Shown: one piece after another, positions 1-5,274 of the stretch
How the letters are laid out: the number at the start of each line of letters is the position of its first letter
Position numbering within the stretch: position 1 is the first letter of the stretch
Origin: CAYUTA01 sp964447605
Lineage (GTDB): Bacteria > Bacillota > Clostridia > Christensenellales > CAG-138
Direction of reading: 5' to 3'
Length of the DNA stretch: 5,334 bases
Assembly: GCA_964447605.1 (NCBI GenBank)
Contig: CAYUTA010000103.1
Coordinates: 1-5,334 of the forward strand
Position numbers and translations under genes: made by a program
Notes under the pieces: model-generated
The model's database searches: none
What the model saw: only the letters and a program-made list of their open reading frames with translations
What the model was told of the DNA's origin: nothing

Positions 1-55
1 GGCTCCCCATGTTGCTTAGTCTACTTGCTCTTACCCCAACTATTGACGAAGAGCC
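1..55. mobile_element. Possible terminus of an ISL3-family insertion sequence (rest outside the window)
   Basis: Read inward from position 55 on the minus strand, the sequence starts GGCTCTTCGTCAATAG. This resembles the terminal inverted repeats I remember for ISL3-family elements, which begin GGCTCTT and contain GTCAA shortly after. If so, the element extends off the left edge and its end lies at 55. The next eight bases (56-63, GTTTTTTG) would be one copy of the 8-bp target duplication typical of this family. A TAG at 17-19 in plus frame 2 would be a plausible transposase stop about 36 bp from the end, but the five codons before it are too few to identify a protein. The second terminal repeat and the transposase are not visible, so this rests on the end motif alone. 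Confidence 0.35.
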
Positions 56-62
56 GTTTTTT
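27..62 (+). terminator. Plus-strand intrinsic terminator-like hairpin at the left edge
   Basis: GCTCTT (27-32) pairs with AAGAGC (49-54) around a 16-nt loop, and six T residues follow (57-62). The stem is short but the U-tract is good. In plus orientation it would stop transcripts from a gene beyond the left edge, before they run antisense into the DegV gene. It coincides with the putative insertion-sequence end, so the pairing may instead just reflect the terminal repeat. Confidence 0.4.
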
Positions 63-92
63 GTCCGGCGGAACCTTTGCTTTCCGGCAGAC
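63..92 (-). terminator. Hairpin just downstream of the DegV gene, without a U-tract
   Basis: The arms 63-73 and 82-92 form an 11-position stem with an 8-nt loop. On the minus-strand RNA there is one C-C mismatch and one U-G wobble, while the plus-strand RNA has two mismatches, so the structure suits the DegV transcript. The bases after the stem on the minus strand are A-rich, not T-rich, so it is a poor intrinsic terminator as it stands. It may stabilise the 3' end, or be what is left of a terminator next to an insertion. Confidence 0.3.
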
Positions 93-115
93 GGGGGATA
101 AGCACACGCGCCGGG

Positions 116-1102
116 TTAAGCGCGCGGGTCGTCCTTTTTGCGGAGCATGCCGTGGATGACCTCGCGGATATGGCGGGCGTCGATGGCCTCAATGCGGCTT
201 TTGACCGCCGCAAGCAGGGGATTGAGCGCGCCTCCCTCATCCTGCCCGAGGAAAAACAGCGCGACTGTGCCGGGACCGACGTGCGCTCCGGTGCCGGGCT
301 CATAGGGGACGATCAAAAAATCTTTTACGGCGCAACGCTGGCAAATCATGCGTTTGAGCGCAAACGCATCGTCTTCACAGGCTGCGTGGGCAATGCCGAC
401 CGTCTGGGTTTCCGGTTCGATGACGTGCGCCGCGAAGTATTCGGCAAGCGCGCGCAGCGCCTTCTGCCGCCCGAGCACCTTGGCGGCCAGTTCGATCTTG
501 CCCTGCACGCCCTTCATAATGGGCTTGAGGTTGATCAGCGTGCCAATCACTGCCGAAGCGCCGCCGATACGGCCGCCGCGCCTGAGGTACATCAGATCGT
601 CCACCAAAAACCGCTGACACAGCGACGGTATCAGCGACTCGATGGCCGTGGCGGTGTCGTTTATGGTTGCGCCGCTGTCACGCAGCGTGGCCGCATGGCA
701 GACAAACAGCCCCTCGCCAAGCGAGGCGCCGAGCGTATCGACCACCCGCACGGTGCGTTGCGGGTATTTTTCGGCAAGCTCCGACGCGGCGGTCAGCGCA
801 GACTGCACGGTGCCGCTGATGCCGGAGGACATGCCGAGATAGAGCGCGTCTTTGCCCGCCTGTACAACGGGCTCAAAGGCTTTTATAAACGTATCCGCGT
901 TAACGAGCGAGGTGCGCGGGATAAACGACCCCTCCTTAATCGCGGCATAAAACGCATTGCCGTCAAATGCGGCGTTCGGGTCATAGCACAGGTGCTCCCG
1001 GCCGTTGACATGATAGGTTAAAGAGACTACGCGGATATCTAGGGCCTGCACGATATTTTCCGGCAGGTTGGCCGAGGAGTCTGTAAACAGGGTAAACGGC
1101 AT
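116..1102 (-). CDS. DegV family fatty-acid-binding protein (FakB-like)
   Basis: A 328-residue cytosolic protein. DegV/FakB proteins bind a fatty acid in a deep pocket; the FakB members present it to the kinase FakA for acyl-phosphate formation. Family hallmarks are present in order: TDSSANLP (residues 7-14), PRTS (62-65), MSSGISGT (91-98), LRRGGRIGG (173-181) followed by a hydrophobic stretch ending KPIM, and GAHVGPG (272-278). By homology with FakB, the Thr of PRTS, Ser93 and His274 would contact the fatty-acid carboxyl or phosphate. Most family members are about 280 residues and end soon after the HxGPG segment. This one continues for some 45 residues, predicted mostly helical and ending RKKDDPRA. 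The ATG at 1102 is supported by AAGGAGG (1117-1111) eight bases upstream. It has its own promoter and lies behind the ligase operon's terminator, so it is a separate unit. No FakA is in view, and the lipid it binds is unknown. Confidence 0.93.
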   Translation of the reverse strand: MPFTLFTDSSANLPENIVQALDIRVVSLTYHVNGREHLCYDPNAAFDGNAFYAAIKEGSFIPRTSLVNADTFIKAFEPVVQAGKDALYLGMSSGISGTVQSALTAASELAEKYPQRTVRVVDTLGASLGEGLFVCHAATLRDSGATINDTATAIESLIPSLCQRFLVDDLMYLRRGGRIGGASAVIGTLINLKPIMKGVQGKIELAAKVLGRQKALRALAEYFAAHVIEPETQTVGIAHAACEDDAFALKRMICQRCAVKDFLIVPYEPGTGAHVGPGTVALFFLGQDEGGALNPLLAAVKSRIEAIDARHIREVIHGMLRKKDDPRA

Positions 1103-1135
1103 CGATTCATCCTCCTTGCTGCTTTGTGAAGTATT

Positions 1136-1164
1136 ATCTTACGATAAAGTGGGCAAATTGTAAA
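1136..1164 (-). promoter_or_regulatory. Sigma-A-type promoter for the DegV gene
   Basis: On the minus strand TTTACA (1164-1159, five of six consensus bases) is followed after 17 bases by TAAGAT (1141-1136, four of six). Transcription would start near 1129, giving a short leader that contains the AAGGAGG site at 1117-1111. An alternative -10, GATAAT, overlaps it at a less suitable spacing of 20. Its place between the ligase terminator and the DegV start supports the call. Confidence 0.55.
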
Positions 1165-1184
1165 TCCATTGGCTGGAAATGGAA

Positions 1185-1234
1185 AAAACAGACAATAAAA
1201 GCAGGGAGCCCGCATGAATGGAATCGCCCTGCTT
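1185..1234 (-). terminator. Intrinsic terminator of the E2-like/acyl-CoA ligase operon
   Basis: AAGCAGGG (1234-1227) pairs perfectly with CCCTGCTT (1206-1199) over 8 bp around a 20-nt loop. A T-rich run follows on the minus strand (1200-1185), including a T6 a few bases on. It starts about 29 bases after the ligase stop codon, the expected place for the end of this transcript. The loop is longer than usual, which lowers confidence a little. Confidence 0.7.
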
Positions 1235-1262
1235 GCCGGTTATTTTTCTGGCGGCCGGATTG

Positions 1263-3005
1263 TCAGACGGCTGCCGCCTGCCTTTCCAGCTCTTCCTTTT
1301 CAAGTACGGTATACGCAACCTTGCCCACGAGCGTCTTGGGCAGCTCGTTCCGAAACTCAATGTCATAGGGCATGGCGTACTTGGCCACATGGCGGCGGCA
1401 GTGCTCCAAAAGCTCCTGCTTGAGCACGGGCGTGGGCAGCGTGTTGGGCCGGAGCACGACAAACGCTTTGACCTTTTGCATCTTATAGGAATCGGGCACG
1501 CCGATGACGCAACTCATGAGCACCTTGCCATGGGCGTCGATGACGTTTTCAATCTGAGAAGGATACACGTTGTAACCGCTGGTCACGATCATGCGCTTGA
1601 TGCGCTGCCTGAAATAGACGAATCCATCGGCGTCCATCGTGCCAAGATCGCCGGTATGCAGCCATACGTGTCCATCGGCATGCTTTTTGAGCGTATTGGC
1701 GGTCTCCTCGGCCTGATTGACATATTCGAGCATCATCGACGGTCCGGTCAGGCAGATTTCACCCTCCTCGCCATAGAGAAGCTCGTCGGTGGTGCCGGCC
1801 TTGACGATTTTATAATACGTATCCGGGAACGGCAGGCCGATACTTCCCTCACGATACATATCGTAAGGCGTCAGGCAGCTTGCGGTTACGCACTCGGTCG
1901 TGCCGTAACCCTCGCGCACCTGAATGGTTGCGCCGTGGTCCTGCAGGAAGCGGTCAAACTTCTTTTTCAGCTCGATGGACAGGCTGTCGCCGCCGGAAAA
2001 TACGCCGACGAGGCAGGAAAGGTTCACGCCGTCCATGTATGGGTTGCGGGTAATGCCCTCGTAAAGCGTCGGAACGCCCGCAATCAGGTTGGGCTGCTCC
2101 TGTTTGAGCAGCTTTGCATAGCTTTCCACCGAAACGCGCGGCACAAGAATGCACATGCCGCCGTGGGCAAGCATGGTGTGGATGCAAACGCCGAGCCCAA
2201 AGCCGTGGAACATGGGCATGGCGGCCAGCATTTTCATACCCGGCCGGAAGCAGTTGGCCATTGCGATGGTCTGGATGCCGAGCGCATTGAAGTTGAGGTT
2301 GCTCAACAGAATGCCCTTGGTTACGCCGGTTGTACCGCCGGAGAAGAGGATGACGGCGGGATCGTCGGCCTTGCGGGAAACGAAGCAGTCGCCGGCAAAC
2401 GCATCGCCGCCGCTGACAAACGGCTTCCACTTCAACACGGGCGCGTCCTTGGGAAGCTTGAACCTGCGCCCTTCCAAGAGATAATAGACCGCGGCCTTGA
2501 CGGGCGCGAGCGCGTCGGTAATGCCGGTGATAATCAGCGTGTCAAGCGCAACGTTTTTGCGTACCTCAACAAACTTCTTATAAAACTGATCGAGCGTAAC
2601 GGCAACCCTGCTGCCGGAATCCCGGATGTAGAATTCGATTTCGCCGATGCTTGAGAGCGGGTGAATCAGCGATGCAATTGCGCCGATTTTGTTGAGCGCA
2701 TAGAAGCACAGCACAATCTGTGGGCAGTTGGGCATGCACAGCGTAACACGATCGCCCTCCTTCACGCCGATGGCGGCGAACGCCCTGGCCACGCGGTCGA
2801 TCTGCGCGCGCATCTGCCTGTAGCCGGTGCGCTTTCCCATAAAAGCAAACGCGGTGTAATCCGGATATTTTTTTGCCGCGGCCTCGACCATATCGACCAT
2901 GGAGCCCGCGGGATAGGTCAGGTGCGCCGGCACGTCGCCATAAAAGTTCAGCCACGGCGCCTTGACGTTTTCCATATTCTCCCGATAAGCGTTTTCAGTA
3001 TTCAA
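1263..3005 (-). CDS. AMP-forming acyl-CoA synthetase / fatty acid--CoA ligase family protein
   Basis: A 580-residue cytosolic enzyme of the ANL (AMP-binding) superfamily. These activate a carboxylic acid with ATP to an acyl-adenylate and transfer it to CoA. Visible motifs in order are the P-loop FSGGTTGVTKG (221-231), PMFHGFG (264-270), EGYGTTE (365-371), LHTGDLG (449-455) with the ATP-ribose-binding Asp, the hinge region QRIKRMI followed by SGYNVYPSQIE (476-486), and a C-terminal LPKTLVGK whose last residue (Lys562) is the expected adenylation lysine. The usual Arg a few residues after that lysine is replaced (GKVAY). The length and the HGFG motif fit medium- or long-chain fatty-acid ligases, but the substrate cannot be read from sequence. 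The start is TTG at 3005: AAGGAGG lies nine bases upstream, whereas the first in-frame ATG (residue 11) has only a weak GGGAG three bases away. The gene overlaps the end of the E2-like gene by 11 bp, implying co-transcription and translational coupling. Confidence 0.93.
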   Translation of the reverse strand: MNTENAYRENMENVKAPWLNFYGDVPAHLTYPAGSMVDMVEAAAKKYPDYTAFAFMGKRTGYRQMRAQIDRVARAFAAIGVKEGDRVTLCMPNCPQIVLCFYALNKIGAIASLIHPLSSIGEIEFYIRDSGSRVAVTLDQFYKKFVEVRKNVALDTLIITGITDALAPVKAAVYYLLEGRRFKLPKDAPVLKWKPFVSGGDAFAGDCFVSRKADDPAVILFSGGTTGVTKGILLSNLNFNALGIQTIAMANCFRPGMKMLAAMPMFHGFGLGVCIHTMLAHGGMCILVPRVSVESYAKLLKQEQPNLIAGVPTLYEGITRNPYMDGVNLSCLVGVFSGGDSLSIELKKKFDRFLQDHGATIQVREGYGTTECVTASCLTPYDMYREGSIGLPFPDTYYKIVKAGTTDELLYGEEGEICLTGPSMMLEYVNQAEETANTLKKHADGHVWLHTGDLGTMDADGFVYFRQRIKRMIVTSGYNVYPSQIENVIDAHGKVLMSCVIGVPDSYKMQKVKAFVVLRPNTLPTPVLKQELLEHCRRHVAKYAMPYDIEFRNELPKTLVGKVAYTVLEKEELERQAAAV

Positions 3006-3894
3006 TGTTCAATGCCTCCTTGCAGGGCGTGTCGAGCAGCTCCGGGTTGGCAAGCAGGTGCCTGAGCAGCTTGACGGTCTTGGAATAGTAATATCCGTCA
3101 GCAATGCGCTCGTCGAGCGTAAGGCCGATTTCGATGCTGGGCTTCATGGTGACGTTGCCCTCGTCGTCATAGCAGGGGTGCATGTGCCGTTCGCCTATAA
3201 CCAGAAAAATGCTGTTGCTGCCCCAGTTTGTCAGGTGGTGATACCCGGCGTTGAGCTTGATGGAACCCAGGTTGCTGATCCACACGGTGCTGTTATAGGG
3301 ATCGTCCTTGGCAATGGCCCACGGCATGCGGCCGTGCTGGTCCAGCCGGTATAGCAGGCGCATAAAGAAATGCACCAGCCATGTCGGCATTTTGGTGATG
3401 ATGTCGATGGTATCGGTGGTGCTGTCGGTCTGCTCCTTTTTTCGCAGGCTGTAGACATAATCGCAAAGCTTGTCGTGCATTTCATCCAGACTGCTCTTTT
3501 CGCTTTCCGGGTTGTAACGCAGGATGGCGATTCCCTCGGCGCCGTCGTCGGAGAACGCTTTTTTGGCTATGAGTGAAAAGGAAATGTGATTGCGGTCATA
3601 GTATCGGTCGCCCATGATAAAGCGGTTCATGCGGGGGCGCATCTCAAGCGTCCGTCCCACGGCGGAAAGAATCACCTGAAACATGGTATACCTGTGCGCG
3701 GGCGCTTCCGCATTTTTCCCGGCCACATATGCCTCAAGCGCAGTCACGTCGATCAGCTCGCGAATATAGGCCTCGTTGTCGGTCCGGTTGGGCAGCATGG
3801 ACGGAATAATCAGGTGCATGCCGTCTAAACCACGAACCAGCGTTGCGTCAACACGGTCGCCACGATGCTGACGCTTCGGCTTTGTGTTACTCAT
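2995..3894 (-). CDS. Stand-alone E2-like (CAT-fold) acyltransferase domain protein
   Basis: A 299-residue soluble protein resembling the catalytic domain of 2-oxoacid dehydrogenase E2 subunits and chloramphenicol acetyltransferase, which normally form trimers and move acyl groups between CoA and an acceptor. Matches are RPRMNRF (86-92, like the family's P-x-LN segment), VWISNLG (204-210, like the E2 ISNLG motif), and IGLTLDERIADG (256-267) followed by a C-terminal helix ending LLANPELLDTP. The last motif corresponds to DHRxxDG, but the catalytic His is replaced by Glu262; Asp266 and Gly267 are kept. There is no lipoyl domain or peripheral-subunit-binding domain, and no E1 or E3 gene nearby, so it is not part of an ordinary dehydrogenase complex. 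It probably acts with the ligase encoded immediately downstream, either as an acyltransferase with altered chemistry or as an acyl-CoA-binding partner. The ATG at 3894 has AGGATGG nine bases upstream (3910-3904) and a strong promoter beyond it. Confidence 0.8.
   Translation of the reverse strand: MSNTKPKRQHRGDRVDATLVRGLDGMHLIIPSMLPNRTDNEAYIRELIDVTALEAYVAGKNAEAPAHRYTMFQVILSAVGRTLEMRPRMNRFIMGDRYYDRNHISFSLIAKKAFSDDGAEGIAILRYNPESEKSSLDEMHDKLCDYVYSLRKKEQTDSTTDTIDIITKMPTWLVHFFMRLLYRLDQHGRMPWAIAKDDPYNSTVWISNLGSIKLNAGYHHLTNWGSNSIFLVIGERHMHPCYDDEGNVTMKPSIEIGLTLDERIADGYYYSKTVKLLRHLLANPELLDTPCKEALNIEY
3006..3021 (-). promoter_or_regulatory. Ribosome binding site that sets the TTG start of the ligase
   Basis: AAGGAGG (3021-3015) is a near-perfect anti-16S match placed nine bases before TTG (3005-3003). 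It lies inside the coding sequence of the E2-like gene, over its codons for Lys-Glu-Ala near the C-terminus. Ribosomes finishing the E2-like gene at the TGA (2997-2995) would pass over this site, so the two proteins are probably made in linked amounts. Confidence 0.7.
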
Positions 3895-3925
3895 AAAACG
3901 ATTCCATCCTATTTCTATTTATAAT

Positions 3926-3973
3926 TAGTCCATATAGTCAGTAGATATTATCACAAAAATGTCACAAATGTCA
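3926..3973. repeat. Short direct repeats over the operon promoter, possible operators
   Basis: Three sets of short direct repeats overlap the promoter. On the plus strand AAATGTCA occurs at 3957-3964 and 3966-3973 (9-bp period), TCACAAA at 3951-3957 and 3962-3968 (11-bp period), and TAGTC at 3926-3930 and 3935-3939 (9-bp period). The first two cover the -35 and spacer; the last lies around the expected start of transcription. Repeats spaced by about one helical turn suit a regulator binding on one face, but no regulator gene is in the window and AT-rich promoters can show such repeats by chance. Confidence 0.35.
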
Positions 3974-3974
3974 A
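3947..3974 (-). promoter_or_regulatory. Strong extended -10 promoter of the E2-like/ligase operon
   Basis: A perfect -35 TTGACA (3974-3969) is followed after 16 bases by GATAAT (3952-3947, five of six consensus bases). TGT directly before it provides the extended -10 TGn. The transcript would start near 3940, leaving a leader of about 46 nt that includes the AGGATGG ribosome binding site at 3910-3904. This is the best promoter match in the window. Confidence 0.75.
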
Positions 3975-4225
3975 CGGATGGACAAATGCCGGCCGGGACA
4001 AACGCAAGCAACGGCAATTTTCATGTATTTGCGTAAGAATGATGCGGGTTCACGCAAACTAATTTGTAGAAATTTTGGGGCGGCGGTCCTGTGGGGAACG
4101 AAAGTCTGGTGTGGGGCATGCGTGCCGGCGCGCACACCGAAACGGATAAAAACCGTAAGGGTTTTCGGTCTTTGCGGGCTTTGCCGCACAGGAGCCCACA
4201 AGGCGAGAGGCAACGCCCGTAACCC
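3975..4225. other. Noncoding, hairpin-rich intergenic stretch; possible dispersed repeat
   Basis: No credible gene lies here. The stretch holds several small inverted repeats: TTTGCGT/ACGCAAA (4028-4034 with 4052-4058), AAAACC/GGTTTT around a 5-nt loop (4149-4154 with 4160-4165), and a competing pairing ACCGAAA/TTTCGGT (4136-4142 with 4163-4169). TGCGG/CCGCA also occurs near 4173-4188. On the minus strand the AAAACC hairpin is followed by T5, so it could act as a weak terminator. Such density of small hairpins suggests an intergenic repeat element or a structured RNA, but no known RNA family is recognised. Open frames across it on both strands lack ribosome binding sites and any family motif. 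Confidence 0.4.
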
Positions 4226-4254
4226 TCAAAAAAGTGGAAAAGTCACTTTTTTGA
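4226..4254. terminator. Symmetrical terminator-like hairpin
   Basis: TCAAAAAAGTG (4226-4236) and CACTTTTTTGA (4244-4254) form a perfect 11-bp inverted repeat with a 7-nt loop. Because the arms carry A6 and T6, either strand gives a hairpin whose descending arm includes a U-run. This is a common form of bidirectional terminator, although the GC part of the stem is only about 3 bp. It lies about 95 bp beyond the stop of the membrane-protein gene. Confidence 0.45.
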
Positions 4255-4256
4255 CA

Positions 4257-4290
4257 CACTGAGGCCGGGGCCTTAGCCCCAGCCTCAGTG
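4257..4290 (-). repeat. 15-bp stem-loop with tetraloop, fully paired only as minus-strand RNA
   Basis: The arms 4257-4271 and 4276-4290 enclose a 4-base loop. Fourteen of 15 positions pair by Watson-Crick rules. The remaining pair (4266 with 4281) is a C-A mismatch in plus-strand RNA but a G-U wobble in minus-strand RNA, which suggests it works in transcripts from the minus strand. No U-tract follows on either strand, so it is not a classical terminator; it could protect a 3' end or be part of a repeat module. Confidence 0.55.
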
Positions 4291-4296
4291 CGCCCT

Positions 4297-4336
4297 GAAA
4301 ACAAAAGCCGGGACGGAATCGAGATCCTGCCCCGGC
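4297..4336 (-). terminator. Intrinsic terminator of the membrane-protein gene
   Basis: On the minus strand GCCGGG (4336-4331) pairs with CCCGGC (4312-4307). Inner GGA/TCC pairing is possible, and the stem is followed by TTTTGTTTT (4306-4298). It begins about 12 bases after the stop codon of the upstream gene, so it probably ends that transcript and separates it from the operon downstream. Confidence 0.75.
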
Positions 4337-4347
4337 CATTCAGCGGC

Positions 4348-5274
4348 TTACAGCCCGTTGGCCTCGAGATTACGGCGATAGGCTTTCAGGTCCTGATACA
4401 GCTCCTGCTTGAGCGGATTCTTTTTATACTTGACAATGCGGTACACTTCGTAGAAGAAAACGCCCGCATTGAACGCCAGCGCCAGCGCGCTCATAATTGT
4501 CCAGGCCGTGGGGTTATAGGTGGCCGTGATGCCAAAGGCGGGCATGGCCTGATAATCGACCGCAAGCGAGAACATGCCGAACAGCGCCAGCGTCTGCGCG
4601 CGGTGCTGCAGCCAGACGCCGCGCTTGATGAACAGCTCCGCAGCCGTGCAGGAAACAAGCAGCGCAACACCGGCGTACATCGCGCGCGTGGACAGGCAGT
4701 TATAGCAGTATGCAAGGTTCCACAGATCATAGGCAATGATCCAGAACCAGAGCTGATCCGCCCAGACCATGTCCTTTGATTTGGTGTTGGCAACACGGAT
4801 GGACATCCAGCCCGTGAGCGTCAGCAGCAGGAATACGCCGGCAAGCGCGTTGAGGATGTTCCACGGCCCGCCGAGCAGCGTCAGTCCCGCGGCATCCACG
4901 GTGACGGTCTTGTAGGTGGTAAAGACCTCGATGTCCCGGAAGATCGCTTCCACGATATTGATCGCCAGGATCGCCACCGGGAACACGGCCGCGAACTTCT
5001 TTTCCCCAAGTTTTGTGTAGCGGATGAGCATAAAGCCGACCACGCCAAGCAGAGCCGAGAGGGTCTTGATTACGCCGAACCATGTCTTGCTCGAGGGGCT
5101 GCTGACCGTTCCGGTCGCAATCAGGACGATCAGCACAACCGGCAGCACGCAGTATGCGGCGATGGCCGCCCACCTGGAGCGCCGGGTAAGCTCGTTAAGC
5201 AGTATCAGCGCGAGCACAAGGGCCAATACGGTGAGCACGGCGACAACGGAGTATCCCTCAAAGAAAAATCCCAT
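4348..5274 (-). CDS. Polytopic membrane protein of unknown function (DUF5692-like)
   Basis: A 308-residue integral membrane protein with about nine hydrophobic helices, roughly at residues 7-28, 36-55, 65-84, 92-112, 136-156, 172-190, 199-215, 227-243 and 255-275. It ends in a charged cytoplasmic-looking tail rich in Lys, Arg and Glu (about 279-308). Distinctive segments are NIVEAIFRDIE (106-116) and an aromatic stretch WADQLWFWIIAYDLWNLAY in the sixth helix, followed by a small Cys-containing loop (CYNCLS). These recall the DUF5692 family, but that name is from memory and not certain, and no reaction is known. I chose ATG at 5274: AGGAG lies eight bases upstream (5287-5283). An in-frame ATG at 5310 would add 12 polar residues and has no ribosome binding site. 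It is separated from the next operon by a terminator, so a shared role with the acyl genes is not implied. Confidence 0.8.
   Translation of the reverse strand: MGFFFEGYSVVAVLTVLALVLALILLNELTRRSRWAAIAAYCVLPVVLIVLIATGTVSSPSSKTWFGVIKTLSALLGVVGFMLIRYTKLGEKKFAAVFPVAILAINIVEAIFRDIEVFTTYKTVTVDAAGLTLLGGPWNILNALAGVFLLLTLTGWMSIRVANTKSKDMVWADQLWFWIIAYDLWNLAYCYNCLSTRAMYAGVALLVSCTAAELFIKRGVWLQHRAQTLALFGMFSLAVDYQAMPAFGITATYNPTAWTIMSALALAFNAGVFFYEVYRIVKYKKNPLKQELYQDLKAYRRNLEANGL

Noticed and set aside
77..1021. A 314-codon open frame on the plus strand
   Set aside because: It is antisense to the DegV gene, which carries all its family motifs; the frame has Arg/Gly/Ala-rich low-information sequence.
1218..2654. 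A 478-codon open frame on the plus strand
   Set aside because: It lies antisense to the well-supported acyl-CoA ligase, has a His/Ala/Gly-rich composition and no family motif; it is the usual long shadow frame opposite a GC-rich gene.
2995..3894. Chloramphenicol acetyltransferase (resistance gene)
   Set aside because: The fold is related, but the sequence is closer to the E2 motifs (ISNLG, DxRxxDG), the catalytic His is absent and the length and context do not fit a resistance enzyme.
3926..3974. A CRISPR-like array suggested by repeated short words
   Set aside because: The repeats are only 5-8 bp with 9-11-bp periods and two copies each, which is operator scale and not CRISPR scale.
3975..4225. 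A riboswitch or T-box in the leader of the E2-like gene
   Set aside because: The clear promoter at 3974-3947 places this stretch upstream of the transcript start, leaving a leader of only about 46 nt, too short for a known riboswitch.
3978..4304. Open frames on both strands across the intergenic region (about 80-94 codons each)
   Set aside because: No ribosome binding site, no recognisable domain, Arg/Cys-rich composition, and they run through terminator and hairpin sequences; they may be translations of a repeat.
4288..4779. A 163-codon plus-strand frame
   Set aside because: It is antisense to the membrane-protein gene and crosses its terminator; no supporting motif.
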